From contig NZ_BEWA01000017.1 in the NCBI RefSeq assembly GCF_003112535.1, positions 124,001 through 188,000 on the forward strand: 64,000 nucleotides of DNA, given 5' to 3'. Below are positions 33,913 through 42,250 of this stretch, in pieces (position 1 is the stretch's first letter; every line of letters begins with the position of its first letter). The stretch is from Streptomyces rishiriensis (GTDB taxonomy: Bacteria > Actinomycetota > Actinomycetes > Streptomycetales > Streptomycetaceae). The translations under genes and the position numbers were made by a program. The notes under the pieces are model-generated. The model was not told where the DNA came from. It saw only the letters and a list, made by a program, of their open reading frames with translations, and made no database searches.

Positions 33913-34623
33913 ATGACGACCGTAAGCATTCCCGCGGGCTGGCCCGCGACCGAGGAGGAGGCCCGCGCCGTCCAGGACGAGTTGCGGGCCCGAGTGGTGC
34001 TCGACCAGCCGGGACCGCCCCCGGGGACGGGACACGTGACGGGGGTCGACGTCGCCTACGACGACGAGCGGGACGTCGTCGCGGCGGCCGCCGTCGTCCT
34101 GGACGCCGCGAGCCTCGACGTCGTCGCGGAGGCGACCGCCGTCGGAAGGATCTCCTTCCCGTACGTTCCCGGACTGCTCGCGTTCCGCGAGATCCCCACC
34201 GTGCTCGCCGCGCTGGAGGCCCTGCCCTGCCCGCCCGGCCTGGTCGTCTGCGACGGGTACGGGCTCGCCCACCCGCGCCGCTTCGGGCTCGCGAGCCACC
34301 TCGGGGTCCTCACCGGACTGCCCACCATCGGCGTCGCCAAGAACCCCTTCGTCTTCACCTACGACGATCCGGGCATGCCGCGCGGATCGGCGTCCCCGCT
34401 GCTGGCCGGCGAGGAAGAGGTGGGGCGCGCGCTGCGCACCCGGGAGGGCGTGAAGCCGGTCTTCGTGTCCGTGGGCCACCGCGTCGACCTGGACGCCGCC
34501 TGCGCCCACACGCTCGCCCTCACCCCGCGGTTCCGCCTTCCGGAGACGACCCGCAGGGCGGACTCACTGTGCCGCGAGGCGCTTCAGGAGGCGACGATCC
34601 GCCAGCGGCCCACCTCGGCGTAG
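33913..34623 (+). CDS. nfi: Endonuclease V (deoxyinosine endonuclease)
   Basis: 236 residues. Catalytic Asp in TGVDVAYDD, the second acid in VVCDGYGLAHPRRFGLASH, and the substrate wedge region FPYVPGLLAFREIP. It cleaves DNA one nucleotide 3' of deoxyinosine, starting repair of deaminated adenine. ATG 33913 starts just before the family N-terminus. Its last 40 bases overlap, on the opposite strand, the end of a 62-residue gene. Confidence 0.92.
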   Translation: MTTVSIPAGWPATEEEARAVQDELRARVVLDQPGPPPGTGHVTGVDVAYDDERDVVAAAAVVLDAASLDVVAEATAVGRISFPYVPGLLAFREIPTVLAALEALPCPPGLVVCDGYGLAHPRRFGLASHLGVLTGLPTIGVAKNPFVFTYDDPGMPRGSASPLLAGEEEVGRALRTREGVKPVFVSVGHRVDLDAACAHTLALTPRFRLPETTRRADSLCREALQEATIRQRPTSA

Positions 34624-34772
34624 GCGGAGTCGTACACGGCCGAGCCGTCCCCGGCCTCCAGGGCGTAGTGCTTCAGGTTGCCGCCCCAGTACCGGAGGAT
34701 GCGCCCCAGCTCGCCCACCGGGTCCTGGGCCAACGCGCCCTCGTCGACGGTGACTTCGAGAACGAACTTCAT
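34584..34772 (-). CDS. 62-residue conserved-looking small protein
   Basis: MKFVLEVTVDEGALAQDP, GELGRILRYWGGNLKH and EVGRWRIVAS: a short alpha/beta protein with normal GC-rich codon use in this frame and its own start region (GGGGAGC before ATG 34772). The 3' end overlaps the endonuclease V gene tail to tail by 40 bases. I recall similar small Streptomyces proteins but no function is known to me. Confidence 0.65.
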   Translation of the reverse strand: MKFVLEVTVDEGALAQDPVGELGRILRYWGGNLKHYALEAGDGSAVYDSAYAEVGRWRIVAS

Positions 34773-35108
34773 ACTGCTCCCCTTCTCGTCCGATCGCTGC
34801 GGTCTGCTCCTTCAATCGTTTCATTGAACTGCTTGTTGGCACTTCGGAGCACGGTCGCCGGGCAGCGGAGGGAAGAAGTCTCAAACGGGGGCGAGGGGAC
34901 GCGGGCGCGGTCCGTTCGTTGCGTCCGTCCGCCGTCCGCCGTCCGCCGTCCGCCGTCCGCCGTCCGCCGTCCGCCGTCCGCCGTCCGCCGTCCGCCGTGT
35001 GCAGGCGCGGTGCGAGTGCCGCCTGTGCGTACGGCGACGGCGTCTGAGTACGGCGTCTGAGTACGCGTACGGATGTCCGCAAGCCTGTGCGATCGGCAGG
35101 CTGGGCCC
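34773..35108. other. Intergenic region with heptamer tandem repeat
   Basis: 336 bases. The first part (34773-34860) is AT-richer (CAATCGTTTCATTGAACTGCTTG) and probably carries the promoter of the leftward 62-residue gene. It is followed by the 7-base repeat block 34929-34998 and a short direct repeat GGCGTCTGAGTAC near 35040. No coding capacity is credible. Confidence 0.6.
34929..34998. repeat. Ten perfect tandem copies of a 7-base unit
   Basis: CCGCCGT repeated ten times without a mismatch. A perfect heptamer array of this kind is prone to length change by slippage. Confidence 0.95.
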
Positions 35109-35255
35109 ATGACCACCCACCGTGCTCCGAAGCCCCTCGCCGACCCGGACCGCCCCGTCGAGCGTGCCGTGAACGCCGCGCTGGTCCTCGCCGTCCTGGC
35201 CGGGCTCGGCTGGATCGCCGGCATGATCTACACGCTCGTGCAGTGGCAGGTCTGA
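35109..35255 (+). CDS. 48-residue single-pass membrane protein
   Basis: A short hydrophilic N-terminus (TTHRAPKPLADPDRPVERAV) leads to one transmembrane helix (NAALVLAVLAGLGWIAGMIY) and ends TLVQWQV. Codon use is normal for the genome. No good ribosome site is obvious, so the transcript might be short-leadered. Small membrane proteins like this are common and functionally unknown in Streptomyces. Confidence 0.65.
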   Translation: MTTHRAPKPLADPDRPVERAVNAALVLAVLAGLGWIAGMIYTLVQWQV

Positions 35256-35294
35256 GGCCGGCGCACAGCGGGCGACGAGGGGAGCGCGGGCGGC

Positions 35295-36467
35295 TCAGCG
35301 GCGCGCCGCGACGCGGAACCGGATGCCCGCCCGGGTCAGCCGTTCGGTCAGCGCGTCCCCCATCGCCACCGCGGTGGTGACCTGCCCCGCCGTCGGCGGG
35401 AGGGCGTCGCAGACGAGGGCCAGCGCGGCCTCGGCGAACATCTTCGCCGTCTCGTCGTAGCCGGGGTCGCCGCCCGCCACCTCGGTGTACACCCGGCGGC
35501 CGCCGCCCTCGCCGACGAACCGGACCGAGAACCAGCTGCGCGCCCGCTTATGCGCGCTCGGCCCCTCGCCCGGCTTGAGCCGGCCGGACAGCCAGCGCCG
35601 GGCCGGCGGCACCTGGGCCGCCGCGGCCAGCGCGCCGACCGCCGCCACGCCGCCCACGGCGACCGGCAGCCGTCGTACCGCCGCGTAGTGCCGGTAGCGG
35701 AAGTCGGGTCCGTAGCGCTGCAGCGCCCGCGCCGACCGGAGCACGATCTGCGCGTCGACGGTCGGCAGCGGCAGGGCCCAGGCGCCCACCTCCGGGGCGA
35801 ACCGGGGCGCGCCCACCGGCGCGGTGGCGCGCCGGCCCATCAGCCGCGGTTCGTGCCGTCCCCGCTCCCGCGCGGCGGCCGCCATCTGCCGGCCGCGCGC
35901 GAACTGGCCGAGCGCGGAGGCGAAGGTGCCGCCCGAGAAGGAGGCGTCGGCGGTCACGAAGCCGTCCACGGTCAGCGGCACGCCCTCGGGAAGCTGCCGG
36001 ACGGTGAAGTACGCGCCCAGGTCGTGCGGGACCGAGTCGAAGCCGCACGCGTGGAGCAGCCGGGACCCCGTCTCCCGCGCGCGTGCGTCGTGCCGCACGT
36101 ACATCAGGTCCACGAACTCCGGCTCGCCGGTGAGGTCGAGGTAGTCGGCGCCGGTGTCCGCGCAGGCGGCCACGAGCTCCTCGCCGTAGCGCACATACGG
36201 GCCCACCGTCGTGGCCACCACGCGCGCGTGTTCCGCGAGGGCGCGCAGCGACGCCGGGTCCGAGACGTCGGCCGACAGCACCCCGACGTCCACGCCGAGC
36301 CGTTCGCGCAGCCGTCGCAGTCTCGTCCCGTCGCGTCCGGCGATCGCCCAGCGGACGTCGGCGGGCGCGTGCGCGGCGAGGTACTCCGCGGTGAGCGTCC
36401 CGACGAAGCCGGTGGCCCCGAAGAGCACGATGTCGTACGGACGGTCCGACCTTTTCAGCCTGCTCAT
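35295..36467 (-). CDS. Saccharopine-dehydrogenase-like / trans-acting enoyl-reductase-like protein
   Basis: 390 residues. N-terminal Rossmann fold with YDIVLFGATGFVGTLTAEYL, then GRDGTRLRRLRERLG and VVATTVGPYVRYGEELV. The middle has DYLDLTGEPEFVDLMY and ACGFDSVPHDLGAYF, typical of the family that includes mycobacterial Rv2449c-like and trans-enoyl-reductase proteins. A membrane-associated segment VAVGGVAAVGALAAAA occurs near 290. The substrate is unknown; a role in lipid reduction is possible. ATG 36467. Divergent from the CoA-transferase operon. Confidence 0.87.
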   Translation of the reverse strand: MSRLKRSDRPYDIVLFGATGFVGTLTAEYLAAHAPADVRWAIAGRDGTRLRRLRERLGVDVGVLSADVSDPASLRALAEHARVVATTVGPYVRYGEELVAACADTGADYLDLTGEPEFVDLMYVRHDARARETGSRLLHACGFDSVPHDLGAYFTVRQLPEGVPLTVDGFVTADASFSGGTFASALGQFARGRQMAAAARERGRHEPRLMGRRATAPVGAPRFAPEVGAWALPLPTVDAQIVLRSARALQRYGPDFRYRHYAAVRRLPVAVGGVAAVGALAAAAQVPPARRWLSGRLKPGEGPSAHKRARSWFSVRFVGEGGGRRVYTEVAGGDPGYDETAKMFAEAALALVCDALPPTAGQVTTAVAMGDALTERLTRAGIRFRVAARR

Positions 36468-36607
36468 GACACCCCTTTGCCGTGCAGCCCGCGCCGCTGT
36501 CGGTGGCTGAGGCTAGCGTGAGGAGTGCGGAGCCCGACGGCAGGTGTCCCTAAAGTGTCTAAGCGCTTGCTCGTTCAGCTCTTGTGTCCGCTCCACCACG
36601 TTCATAG

Positions 36608-36626
36608 CATCACTGGTGTTACATCG
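36608..36626. promoter_or_regulatory. Candidate MerR operator before the beta-oxidation operon
   Basis: CATCACTGGTGTTACATCG matches the minus-strand 19-mer upstream of the MerR gene (42033-42051) at 15 of 19 positions. It lies 24 bases before the CoA-transferase start codon. Confidence 0.65.
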
Positions 36627-36650
36627 GTTGTGTCACAGCAAGGGGGCTGG

Positions 36651-37820
36651 ATGACGACGGGACGGACGGCCGGGCAGGGCCCGCTGGCAGGCGTGCGGGT
36701 GGTGGAGCTCGCCGGGATCGGCCCCGGGCCCTTCGCCGGCATGCTGCTGGCCGACCTCGGGGCCGACGTCGTCCGCGTGGACCGCCCCGGCGGATCCTCC
36801 CTCGCCGTCGACCCCTCCTGCGACGTCACCAACCGCAACAAACGCTCGGTGATCGTCGACCTGAAGGCGCCGGACGGACCCGCGCGCGTCCTGGACCTCG
36901 CCTCCCGCGCCGACGTCCTCATCGAGGGCAACCGGCCGGGCGTGGCCGAGCGTCTCGGCGTCGGCCCCGCGGACTGCCATGCCCGCAACCCCCGGCTGGT
37001 CTACGGCCGGATGACCGGCTGGGGCCAGCAGGGACCCCTCGCCCATCGCGCGGGCCACGACGTGGCCTACATCGCCCTCACCGGCGCCCTCGGCATGATC
37101 GGCGCCCCCGACCGGCCGCCGCCGGCCCCCGCCAACCTGCTCGGCGACTACGCGGGCGGCTCCCTGTACCTCGTGGTCGGCGTCCTCGCGGCGCTGCACC
37201 ACGCGCGCGAGAGCGGCGTCGGCCAGGTCGTCGACGCGGCCATCGTCGACGGTGTCGCCCACCTCTCCGCGATGATCCACGGCATGCTCGCGGCCGGCGG
37301 CTGGCAGGACCGGCGCGGCGCCAACCTCCTCGACGGGGGCTGCCCGTACTACGGGACGTACGAGACCGCCGACGGCGGCCACATGGCGGTCGGCGCGCTG
37401 GAGCCGCAGTTCTACGACGAGTTCGTGGACCTGCTGGGCCTCGGCGACTTCCGCGACGCCCGCCGGGACTGGGCGCGCTGGGGAGAGCTGCGGGAGGCCG
37501 TCGCCGCCCGCTTCAAGGCCCGCACGCGCACCGAGTGGACGGCCGTCTTCGACGGCTCCGACGCCTGCGTCGCGCCCGTGCTGTCGCTGTGCGAGGCCCC
37601 GCACCACCCGCACCTCGCAGCCCGGGGCACCTTCACCGACCACGGCGGCATCACCCAGCCGGCCCCCGCGCCCCGGTTCTCCGCGACGCCCACGGCCGTC
37701 CGCACCGGGCCGGCCCTGCCCGGCGCCCATCGCCGCGAGGTGGCCCGTGACTGGGACATACCCGAGCTCGCGACGGACCCCGAGCAGCCCTCCCCGAGCA
37801 CTTCGTCCCGGGGCGCCTGA
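36651..37820 (+). CDS. Class III (CaiB/BaiF) CoA-transferase or alpha-methylacyl-CoA racemase
   Basis: 389 residues. N-terminal GVRVVELAGIGPGPFAGMLLADLGADV (two pieces) is diagnostic; the catalytic Asp is in NLLGDYAGGSLYLV. Closest in pattern to alpha-methylacyl-CoA racemase, which inverts the 2-methyl stereocentre so branched acyl-CoAs can enter beta-oxidation. ATG 36651 follows AGGGGG. First gene of an operon with thiolase and FadB-like enzymes (39 and 40 base gaps), which fits racemase function in branched-chain fatty acid breakdown. Confidence 0.87.
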   Translation: MTTGRTAGQGPLAGVRVVELAGIGPGPFAGMLLADLGADVVRVDRPGGSSLAVDPSCDVTNRNKRSVIVDLKAPDGPARVLDLASRADVLIEGNRPGVAERLGVGPADCHARNPRLVYGRMTGWGQQGPLAHRAGHDVAYIALTGALGMIGAPDRPPPAPANLLGDYAGGSLYLVVGVLAALHHARESGVGQVVDAAIVDGVAHLSAMIHGMLAAGGWQDRRGANLLDGGCPYYGTYETADGGHMAVGALEPQFYDEFVDLLGLGDFRDARRDWARWGELREAVAARFKARTRTEWTAVFDGSDACVAPVLSLCEAPHHPHLAARGTFTDHGGITQPAPAPRFSATPTAVRTGPALPGAHRREVARDWDIPELATDPEQPSPSTSSRGA

Positions 37821-37859
37821 CCCCGCCCGGCCCGGCCCACCCTCCCGAAAGGCTTACCA

Positions 37860-39074
37860 GTGAGCACCGAAGCGTACGTGTACGACGCGATCCGCACCCC
37901 GCGCGGACGCGGCAAGGCGAACGGCGCCCTGCACGGCACGAAGCCCATCGACCTCGTCGTCGGCCTCATCCACGAGCTCCGCGACCGCTTCCCCGGCCTC
38001 GACCCGGCCGCCGTCGACGACATCGTGCTCGGCGTGGTCGGCCCGGTCGGCGACCAGGGCTCCGACATCGCGCGCATCGCCGCCCTCGCGGCCGGTCTGC
38101 CGGACACCGTGGCGGGCGTACAGGAGAACCGCTTCTGCGCCTCGGGTCTCGAGGCGGTCAACCTGGCCGCCATGAAGGTCCGTTCCGGCTGGGAGGACCT
38201 GGTCCTCGCGGGCGGCGTCGAGTCGATGTCCCGGGTGCCGATGGCCTCGGACGGCGGCGCCTGGTTCAACGACCCGATGACCAACCTGGCCGTGAACTTC
38301 GTGCCCCAGGGCATCGGCGCCGACCTCATCGCGACCATCGAGGGCTTCTCCCGGCGGGACGTCGACGAGTACGCCGCCCTCTCGCAGGAGCGGGCGGCGA
38401 CGGCCTGGAAGGAAGGGCGCTTCGACCGCTCGGTCGTCCCGGTGAGGGACCGCGCGGGCCTGGTCGTCCTCGACCACGACGAGCACCCGCGCCCCGGCAC
38501 CACCGCCGACTCGCTCGGCAGGCTCAAGCCCTCCTTCGCCGACATCGGCGAGCTGGGCGGCTTCGACGCGGTCGCCCTGCAGAAGTACCACTGGGTGGAG
38601 AAGATCGACCACGTCCACCACGCGGGCAACTCCTCCGGCATCGTCGACGGCGCCTCCCTGGTCGCGATCGGCACCAAGGAGGTCGGCGAGCGCCACGGAC
38701 TCACCCCCCGCGCGCGGATCGTCTCCGCGGCCGTCTCCGGCTCCGAGCCGACGATCATGCTCACCGGTCCCGCGCCCGCCACCCGCAAGGCCCTGGCGAA
38801 GGCCGGCCTGACCATCGACGACATCGACCTGGTCGAGATCAACGAGGCCTTCGCGGCCGTCGTCCTGCGCTTCGTCAGGGACATGGGCCTGTCCCTGGAC
38901 AAGGTGAACGTCAACGGCGGCGCGATCGCGCTGGGCCATCCCCTCGGCGCCACCGGAGCGATGATCCTCGGCACGCTCGTCGACGAGCTGGAACGCCAGG
39001 ACAAGCGCTACGGCCTGGCCACGCTGTGCGTCGGCGGCGGCATGGGCATCGCCACGATCGTCGAGCGCGTCTGA
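37860..39074 (+). CDS. fadA: Acetyl-CoA acyltransferase (thiolase, FadA-type)
   Basis: 404 residues. Active-site Cys in QENRFCASGLEAVN, His in GHPLGATGAMIL, second Cys in TLCVGGGMG. It performs the last step of beta-oxidation with the multifunctional protein encoded next. GTG 37860 has a GAAAGG site. Differs from the PcaF thiolase of this window in the QENRF and GGMGIATIVERV segments. Confidence 0.92.
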   Translation: MSTEAYVYDAIRTPRGRGKANGALHGTKPIDLVVGLIHELRDRFPGLDPAAVDDIVLGVVGPVGDQGSDIARIAALAAGLPDTVAGVQENRFCASGLEAVNLAAMKVRSGWEDLVLAGGVESMSRVPMASDGGAWFNDPMTNLAVNFVPQGIGADLIATIEGFSRRDVDEYAALSQERAATAWKEGRFDRSVVPVRDRAGLVVLDHDEHPRPGTTADSLGRLKPSFADIGELGGFDAVALQKYHWVEKIDHVHHAGNSSGIVDGASLVAIGTKEVGERHGLTPRARIVSAAVSGSEPTIMLTGPAPATRKALAKAGLTIDDIDLVEINEAFAAVVLRFVRDMGLSLDKVNVNGGAIALGHPLGATGAMILGTLVDELERQDKRYGLATLCVGGGMGIATIVERV

Positions 39075-39114
39075 CCACCCCAGCGGAACCCAAGACTTCT
39101 ACGGAGATCCCGTC

Positions 39115-41292
39115 ATGACACAGAGCACCGCCATCCGCTGGGAACAGGACCGCACCGGCCTCGTCACCCTCGTCCTCGACGACCCCGAGCAGTCCGCGAA
39201 CACCATGAACGCGGCCTTCCGCGCCTCGCTCGCCGCGGTCACCGACCGGCTGGAGGCCGAGAAGGACTCCATCCGGGGCATCGTCTTCACCTCCGCCAAG
39301 AAGACCTTCTTCGCCGGCGGCGACCTGCGCGACCTGATCCGCGTCACCCCCGACACGGCCCGTGAGCTCTTCGAGGGCGGGCTGGAGATCAAGCGCAACC
39401 TCCGCCGCATCGAGACCCTCGGCAAGCCCGTCGTCGCGGCCCTGAACGGCGCGGCCCTCGGCGGCGGCTTCGAGCTCGCCCTCGCCTGCCACCACCGTGT
39501 CGCCCTAGACGCGCCCGGCTCGAAGATCGGCTGCCCCGAGGTCACCCTGGGCCTCCTCCCCGGAGGCGGCGGCGTCGTGCGCACCGTACGCCTGCTGGGC
39601 ATCACCGACGCCCTGCTCAAGGTCCTCCTCAAGGGCAACCAGTACAGCCCCCGCCAGGCTCTGGAGAACGGCCTCATCCACGAGGTCGCCGCCACTCCCG
39701 AGGAACTCCGCGCCAAGGCGCGCGCCTTCGTCGACGCCCACCCCGAGTCCCGGCAGCCCTGGGACGAGCCGGGCCACCGCATCCCCGGCGGCACCCCGTC
39801 GAACCCCCGGTTCGCCGCCAACCTGCCCGCCTTCCCGGCCAGCCTGCGCAAGGAGACCAACGGCGCCCCCTACCCGGCGCCGCGCGCGATCCTCGCCGCG
39901 GCCGTCGAGGGCGCCCAGGTCGACTTCGAGACCGCCCAGGTCATCGAGGCGCGCTACTTCGTCGAGCTGGCCGCCGGACAGACGTCGAAGAACATGATCC
40001 AGGCGTTCTTCTTCGACCTCCAGGCCGTCAACTCCGGCGTCAGCCGCCCCAAGGGCGTCGAGCCCCGCACGGTGCGCAGGGCCGCCGTCCTGGGCGCCGG
40101 GATGATGGGCGCGGGCATCGCCTACGCGTGCGCCCGCGCGGGCATCGACGTCGTCCTGAAGGACGTCTCCCTGGAGGCCGCCGTCAAGGGCAAGGGCTAC
40201 TCCGAGAAGCTCTGCGCCAAGGCCGTCGCCCGGGGCCGCACCACCCAGGAGAAGGCGGACGCGCTGCTGGCCCGCATCACGCCCACCGCGGACCCCGCCG
40301 ACCTGGCCGGCTGCGACGCCGTTATCGAGGCCGTCTTCGAGGACACCGCCCTCAAGCACAAGGTCTTCCAGGAGATCGAGCACATCGTGGCCCCCGACGC
40401 CCTGCTGTGCTCCAACACCTCCACCCTGCCCATCACCGCGCTCGCCGAAGGCGTCGAGCGCCAGGGCGACTTCGTCGGACTGCACTTCTTCTCGCCCGTC
40501 GACAAGATGCCCCTCGTCGAGATCATCAAGGGAGGCCGCACGGGCGACGAGGCGCTCGCGCGCGCCTTCGACCTGGTGCGGCAGATCAAGAAGACCCCGA
40601 TCGTCGTCAACGACTCGCGCGGCTTCTTCACCTCCCGGGTGATCGGCCACTTCATCAACGAGGGCGTCGCCATGGTCGGCGAGGGCATCGAGCCCGCCTC
40701 CGTGGAGCAGGCGGCCGCGCAGGCCGGCTACCCGGCCAAGGTGCTCTCCCTGATGGACGAGCTGACCCTCACCCTTCCGCAGAAGATCCGCCGGGAGTCG
40801 AGGCGAGCCGTCGAGGAGGCCGGCGGAACCTGGACCGCGCACCCCGCGGAGGCGGTCGTCGACCGCATGGTCGACGAGTTCGGGCGCACCGGGCGCAGCG
40901 GGGGAGCGGGCTTCTACGAGTACGCCGAGGACGGCAAGCGGGCCGGACTGTGGCCGGGGCTGCGCGAGCACTTCACGCGCGCGGAGGCCACGATCCCGTT
41001 CGAGGACATGCAGGAACGCATGCTGTTCTCCGAGGCCCTCGACACCGTCAGGCTCCTGGAGGAAGGCGTCCTGACCTCGGTCGCCGACGCCAACATCGGC
41101 TCCCTCTTCGGCATCGGCTTCCCCGGCTGGACCGGCGGGGTGCTGCAGTACGTCAACGGTTACGAGGGCGGCCTCCCCGGCTTCGTGGCACGCGCGCGTG
41201 AACTCGCCGAGCGCTACGGCGACCGCTTCACGCCGCCCGCGCTGCTGGTGGCGAAGGCGGAGAACGGGGAGACCTTCACGGACGCGCGCTGA
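39115..41292 (+). CDS. fadB: Enoyl-CoA hydratase / 3-hydroxyacyl-CoA dehydrogenase (FadB-type)
   Basis: 725 residues. N-terminal crotonase domain (1-190) with FFAGGDLRDLI oxyanion segment and NGAALGGGFELALAC. Central NAD fold (about 325-500) with AAVLGAGMMGAGIAYACARAG and SNTSTLPITALAEG, then a dimerisation domain with FFTSRVIGHFINEGVAM. It carries out hydration and oxidation in beta-oxidation and forms a complex with the FadA thiolase encoded 40 bases upstream. Ends before a hairpin shared with the convergent MerR gene. Confidence 0.94.
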   Translation: MTQSTAIRWEQDRTGLVTLVLDDPEQSANTMNAAFRASLAAVTDRLEAEKDSIRGIVFTSAKKTFFAGGDLRDLIRVTPDTARELFEGGLEIKRNLRRIETLGKPVVAALNGAALGGGFELALACHHRVALDAPGSKIGCPEVTLGLLPGGGGVVRTVRLLGITDALLKVLLKGNQYSPRQALENGLIHEVAATPEELRAKARAFVDAHPESRQPWDEPGHRIPGGTPSNPRFAANLPAFPASLRKETNGAPYPAPRAILAAAVEGAQVDFETAQVIEARYFVELAAGQTSKNMIQAFFFDLQAVNSGVSRPKGVEPRTVRRAAVLGAGMMGAGIAYACARAGIDVVLKDVSLEAAVKGKGYSEKLCAKAVARGRTTQEKADALLARITPTADPADLAGCDAVIEAVFEDTALKHKVFQEIEHIVAPDALLCSNTSTLPITALAEGVERQGDFVGLHFFSPVDKMPLVEIIKGGRTGDEALARAFDLVRQIKKTPIVVNDSRGFFTSRVIGHFINEGVAMVGEGIEPASVEQAAAQAGYPAKVLSLMDELTLTLPQKIRRESRRAVEEAGGTWTAHPAEAVVDRMVDEFGRTGRSGGAGFYEYAEDGKRAGLWPGLREHFTRAEATIPFEDMQERMLFSEALDTVRLLEEGVLTSVADANIGSLFGIGFPGWTGGVLQYVNGYEGGLPGFVARARELAERYGDRFTPPALLVAKAENGETFTDAR

Positions 41293-41305
41293 GCCACCGG
41301 GCCTG

Positions 41306-42019
41306 TCAGGGGGAGCCGTCGGAGGGCGGCTCCCCGAGCCACTCCCGCAGCTCCTCGGTGAGGGAGCGCTGGAAGGCCGTCAGCAGCGCCTGCACGACCA
41401 GGGGCTGCATGTGCGCCGACAGCGAGCGCACCGCCCGCGCGTCGCGCTCCGGCACCTCCTCGCGCAGCAGCCGAGACAGCTCGTGGGCCGCGGCGCGCGC
41501 GTGGTCGAGGAGGACGGCGCGCGCGGCGCGGATCGACTCCTGCGACAGCGGCACGTCCAGGAGCCGCACGCCGAGGCGCAGCAGGCCGGGGTCGACCCCG
41601 TACCCGTCCTGCTCGCGCCGTACGACGCTCATCGCGACGAGCCGGTCCACGTCCTCCTCGCCGAGCGGCCGCCCGGCCCTGCGCCACAGCTCCTCGCGCG
41701 TCACCGTCTCCACCGCGTCCGGCGCCCAGGAGGCCACCACGGCCCGGTGCACGGCGAGGTCATGGGCGTCGAGCCCGGGCGGCAGCCGGTCCAGGTACCG
41801 CTCGATCGCCGCCAGCGTCAGGCCCTGCTCGCGCAGCTCCTCGATCAGCGCGAGACGGGCGAGATGCCCGGGGCCGTAGTGGCCCACCCGGCGCGGACCG
41901 ATGACCGGCGGCGGCAGCAGCCCCTTGGTGGAGTAGAAGCGCACGGTGCGCACCGTGACCCCCGCCCGGGCCGCCAGCTCGTCGACCGTGAGGGCCGGCT
42001 CCTCGGTCTCGATCGTCAT
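41306..42019 (-). CDS. MerR-family regulator of the adjacent beta-oxidation operon
   Basis: 237 residues. N-terminal winged helix (9-75) with LTVDELAARAGVTVRTVRFY and GPGHLARLALIEELREQGL. There is no cysteine metal site; the C-terminal 150 residues are helical, as in acyl- or drug-responsive MerR proteins. It converges on fadB and shares an operator-like 19-mer between its own upstream region and that of the CoA-transferase gene, so it probably controls both. The ATG is only 14 bases from that site; GATACT at 42029-42034 (complement) could be the minus-10, making the mRNA nearly leaderless. Confidence 0.88.
   Translation of the reverse strand: MTIETEEPALTVDELAARAGVTVRTVRFYSTKGLLPPPVIGPRRVGHYGPGHLARLALIEELREQGLTLAAIERYLDRLPPGLDAHDLAVHRAVVASWAPDAVETVTREELWRRAGRPLGEEDVDRLVAMSVVRREQDGYGVDPGLLRLGVRLLDVPLSQESIRAARAVLLDHARAAAHELSRLLREEVPERDARAVRSLSAHMQPLVVQALLTAFQRSLTEELREWLGEPPSDGSP
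41310..41335. terminator. Terminator hairpin inside the MerR gene's 3' end
   Basis: GGGGAGCCG and CGGCTCCCC form a perfect 9-base stem with an 8-base loop, 18 bases after the fadB stop. It also encodes the last residues of the convergent MerR gene. Confidence 0.65.
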
Positions 42020-42032
42020 GTGCAGCAGTATC

Positions 42033-42051
42033 GCTGTGACACCGGTGCTGT
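42033..42051. promoter_or_regulatory. Candidate MerR operator at its own promoter
   Basis: On the minus strand CAGCACCGGTGTCACAGCG, 15 of 19 identical to 36608-36626 and centred on the palindrome CACCGGTG. Possible minus-10 GATACT follows immediately. Confidence 0.6.
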
Positions 42052-42250
42052 GAAACCCGGACGGCGGAGTGCGGAGCCGCGGTGAGGATCGTGTGAGAAG
42101 CGACGCCGTGTGACGTCGGCCATCGCATGGTCACGCTGCGCTCTGGGAAGGTGCTGCCTTGGTCTGTGCCCCTACCCGGGAGCCGCGGGCCACGACCGTA
42201 CGGACACCCGGGCGCATGAGGCCCGGGCGCACCAGAGAGTGGAACCACCC

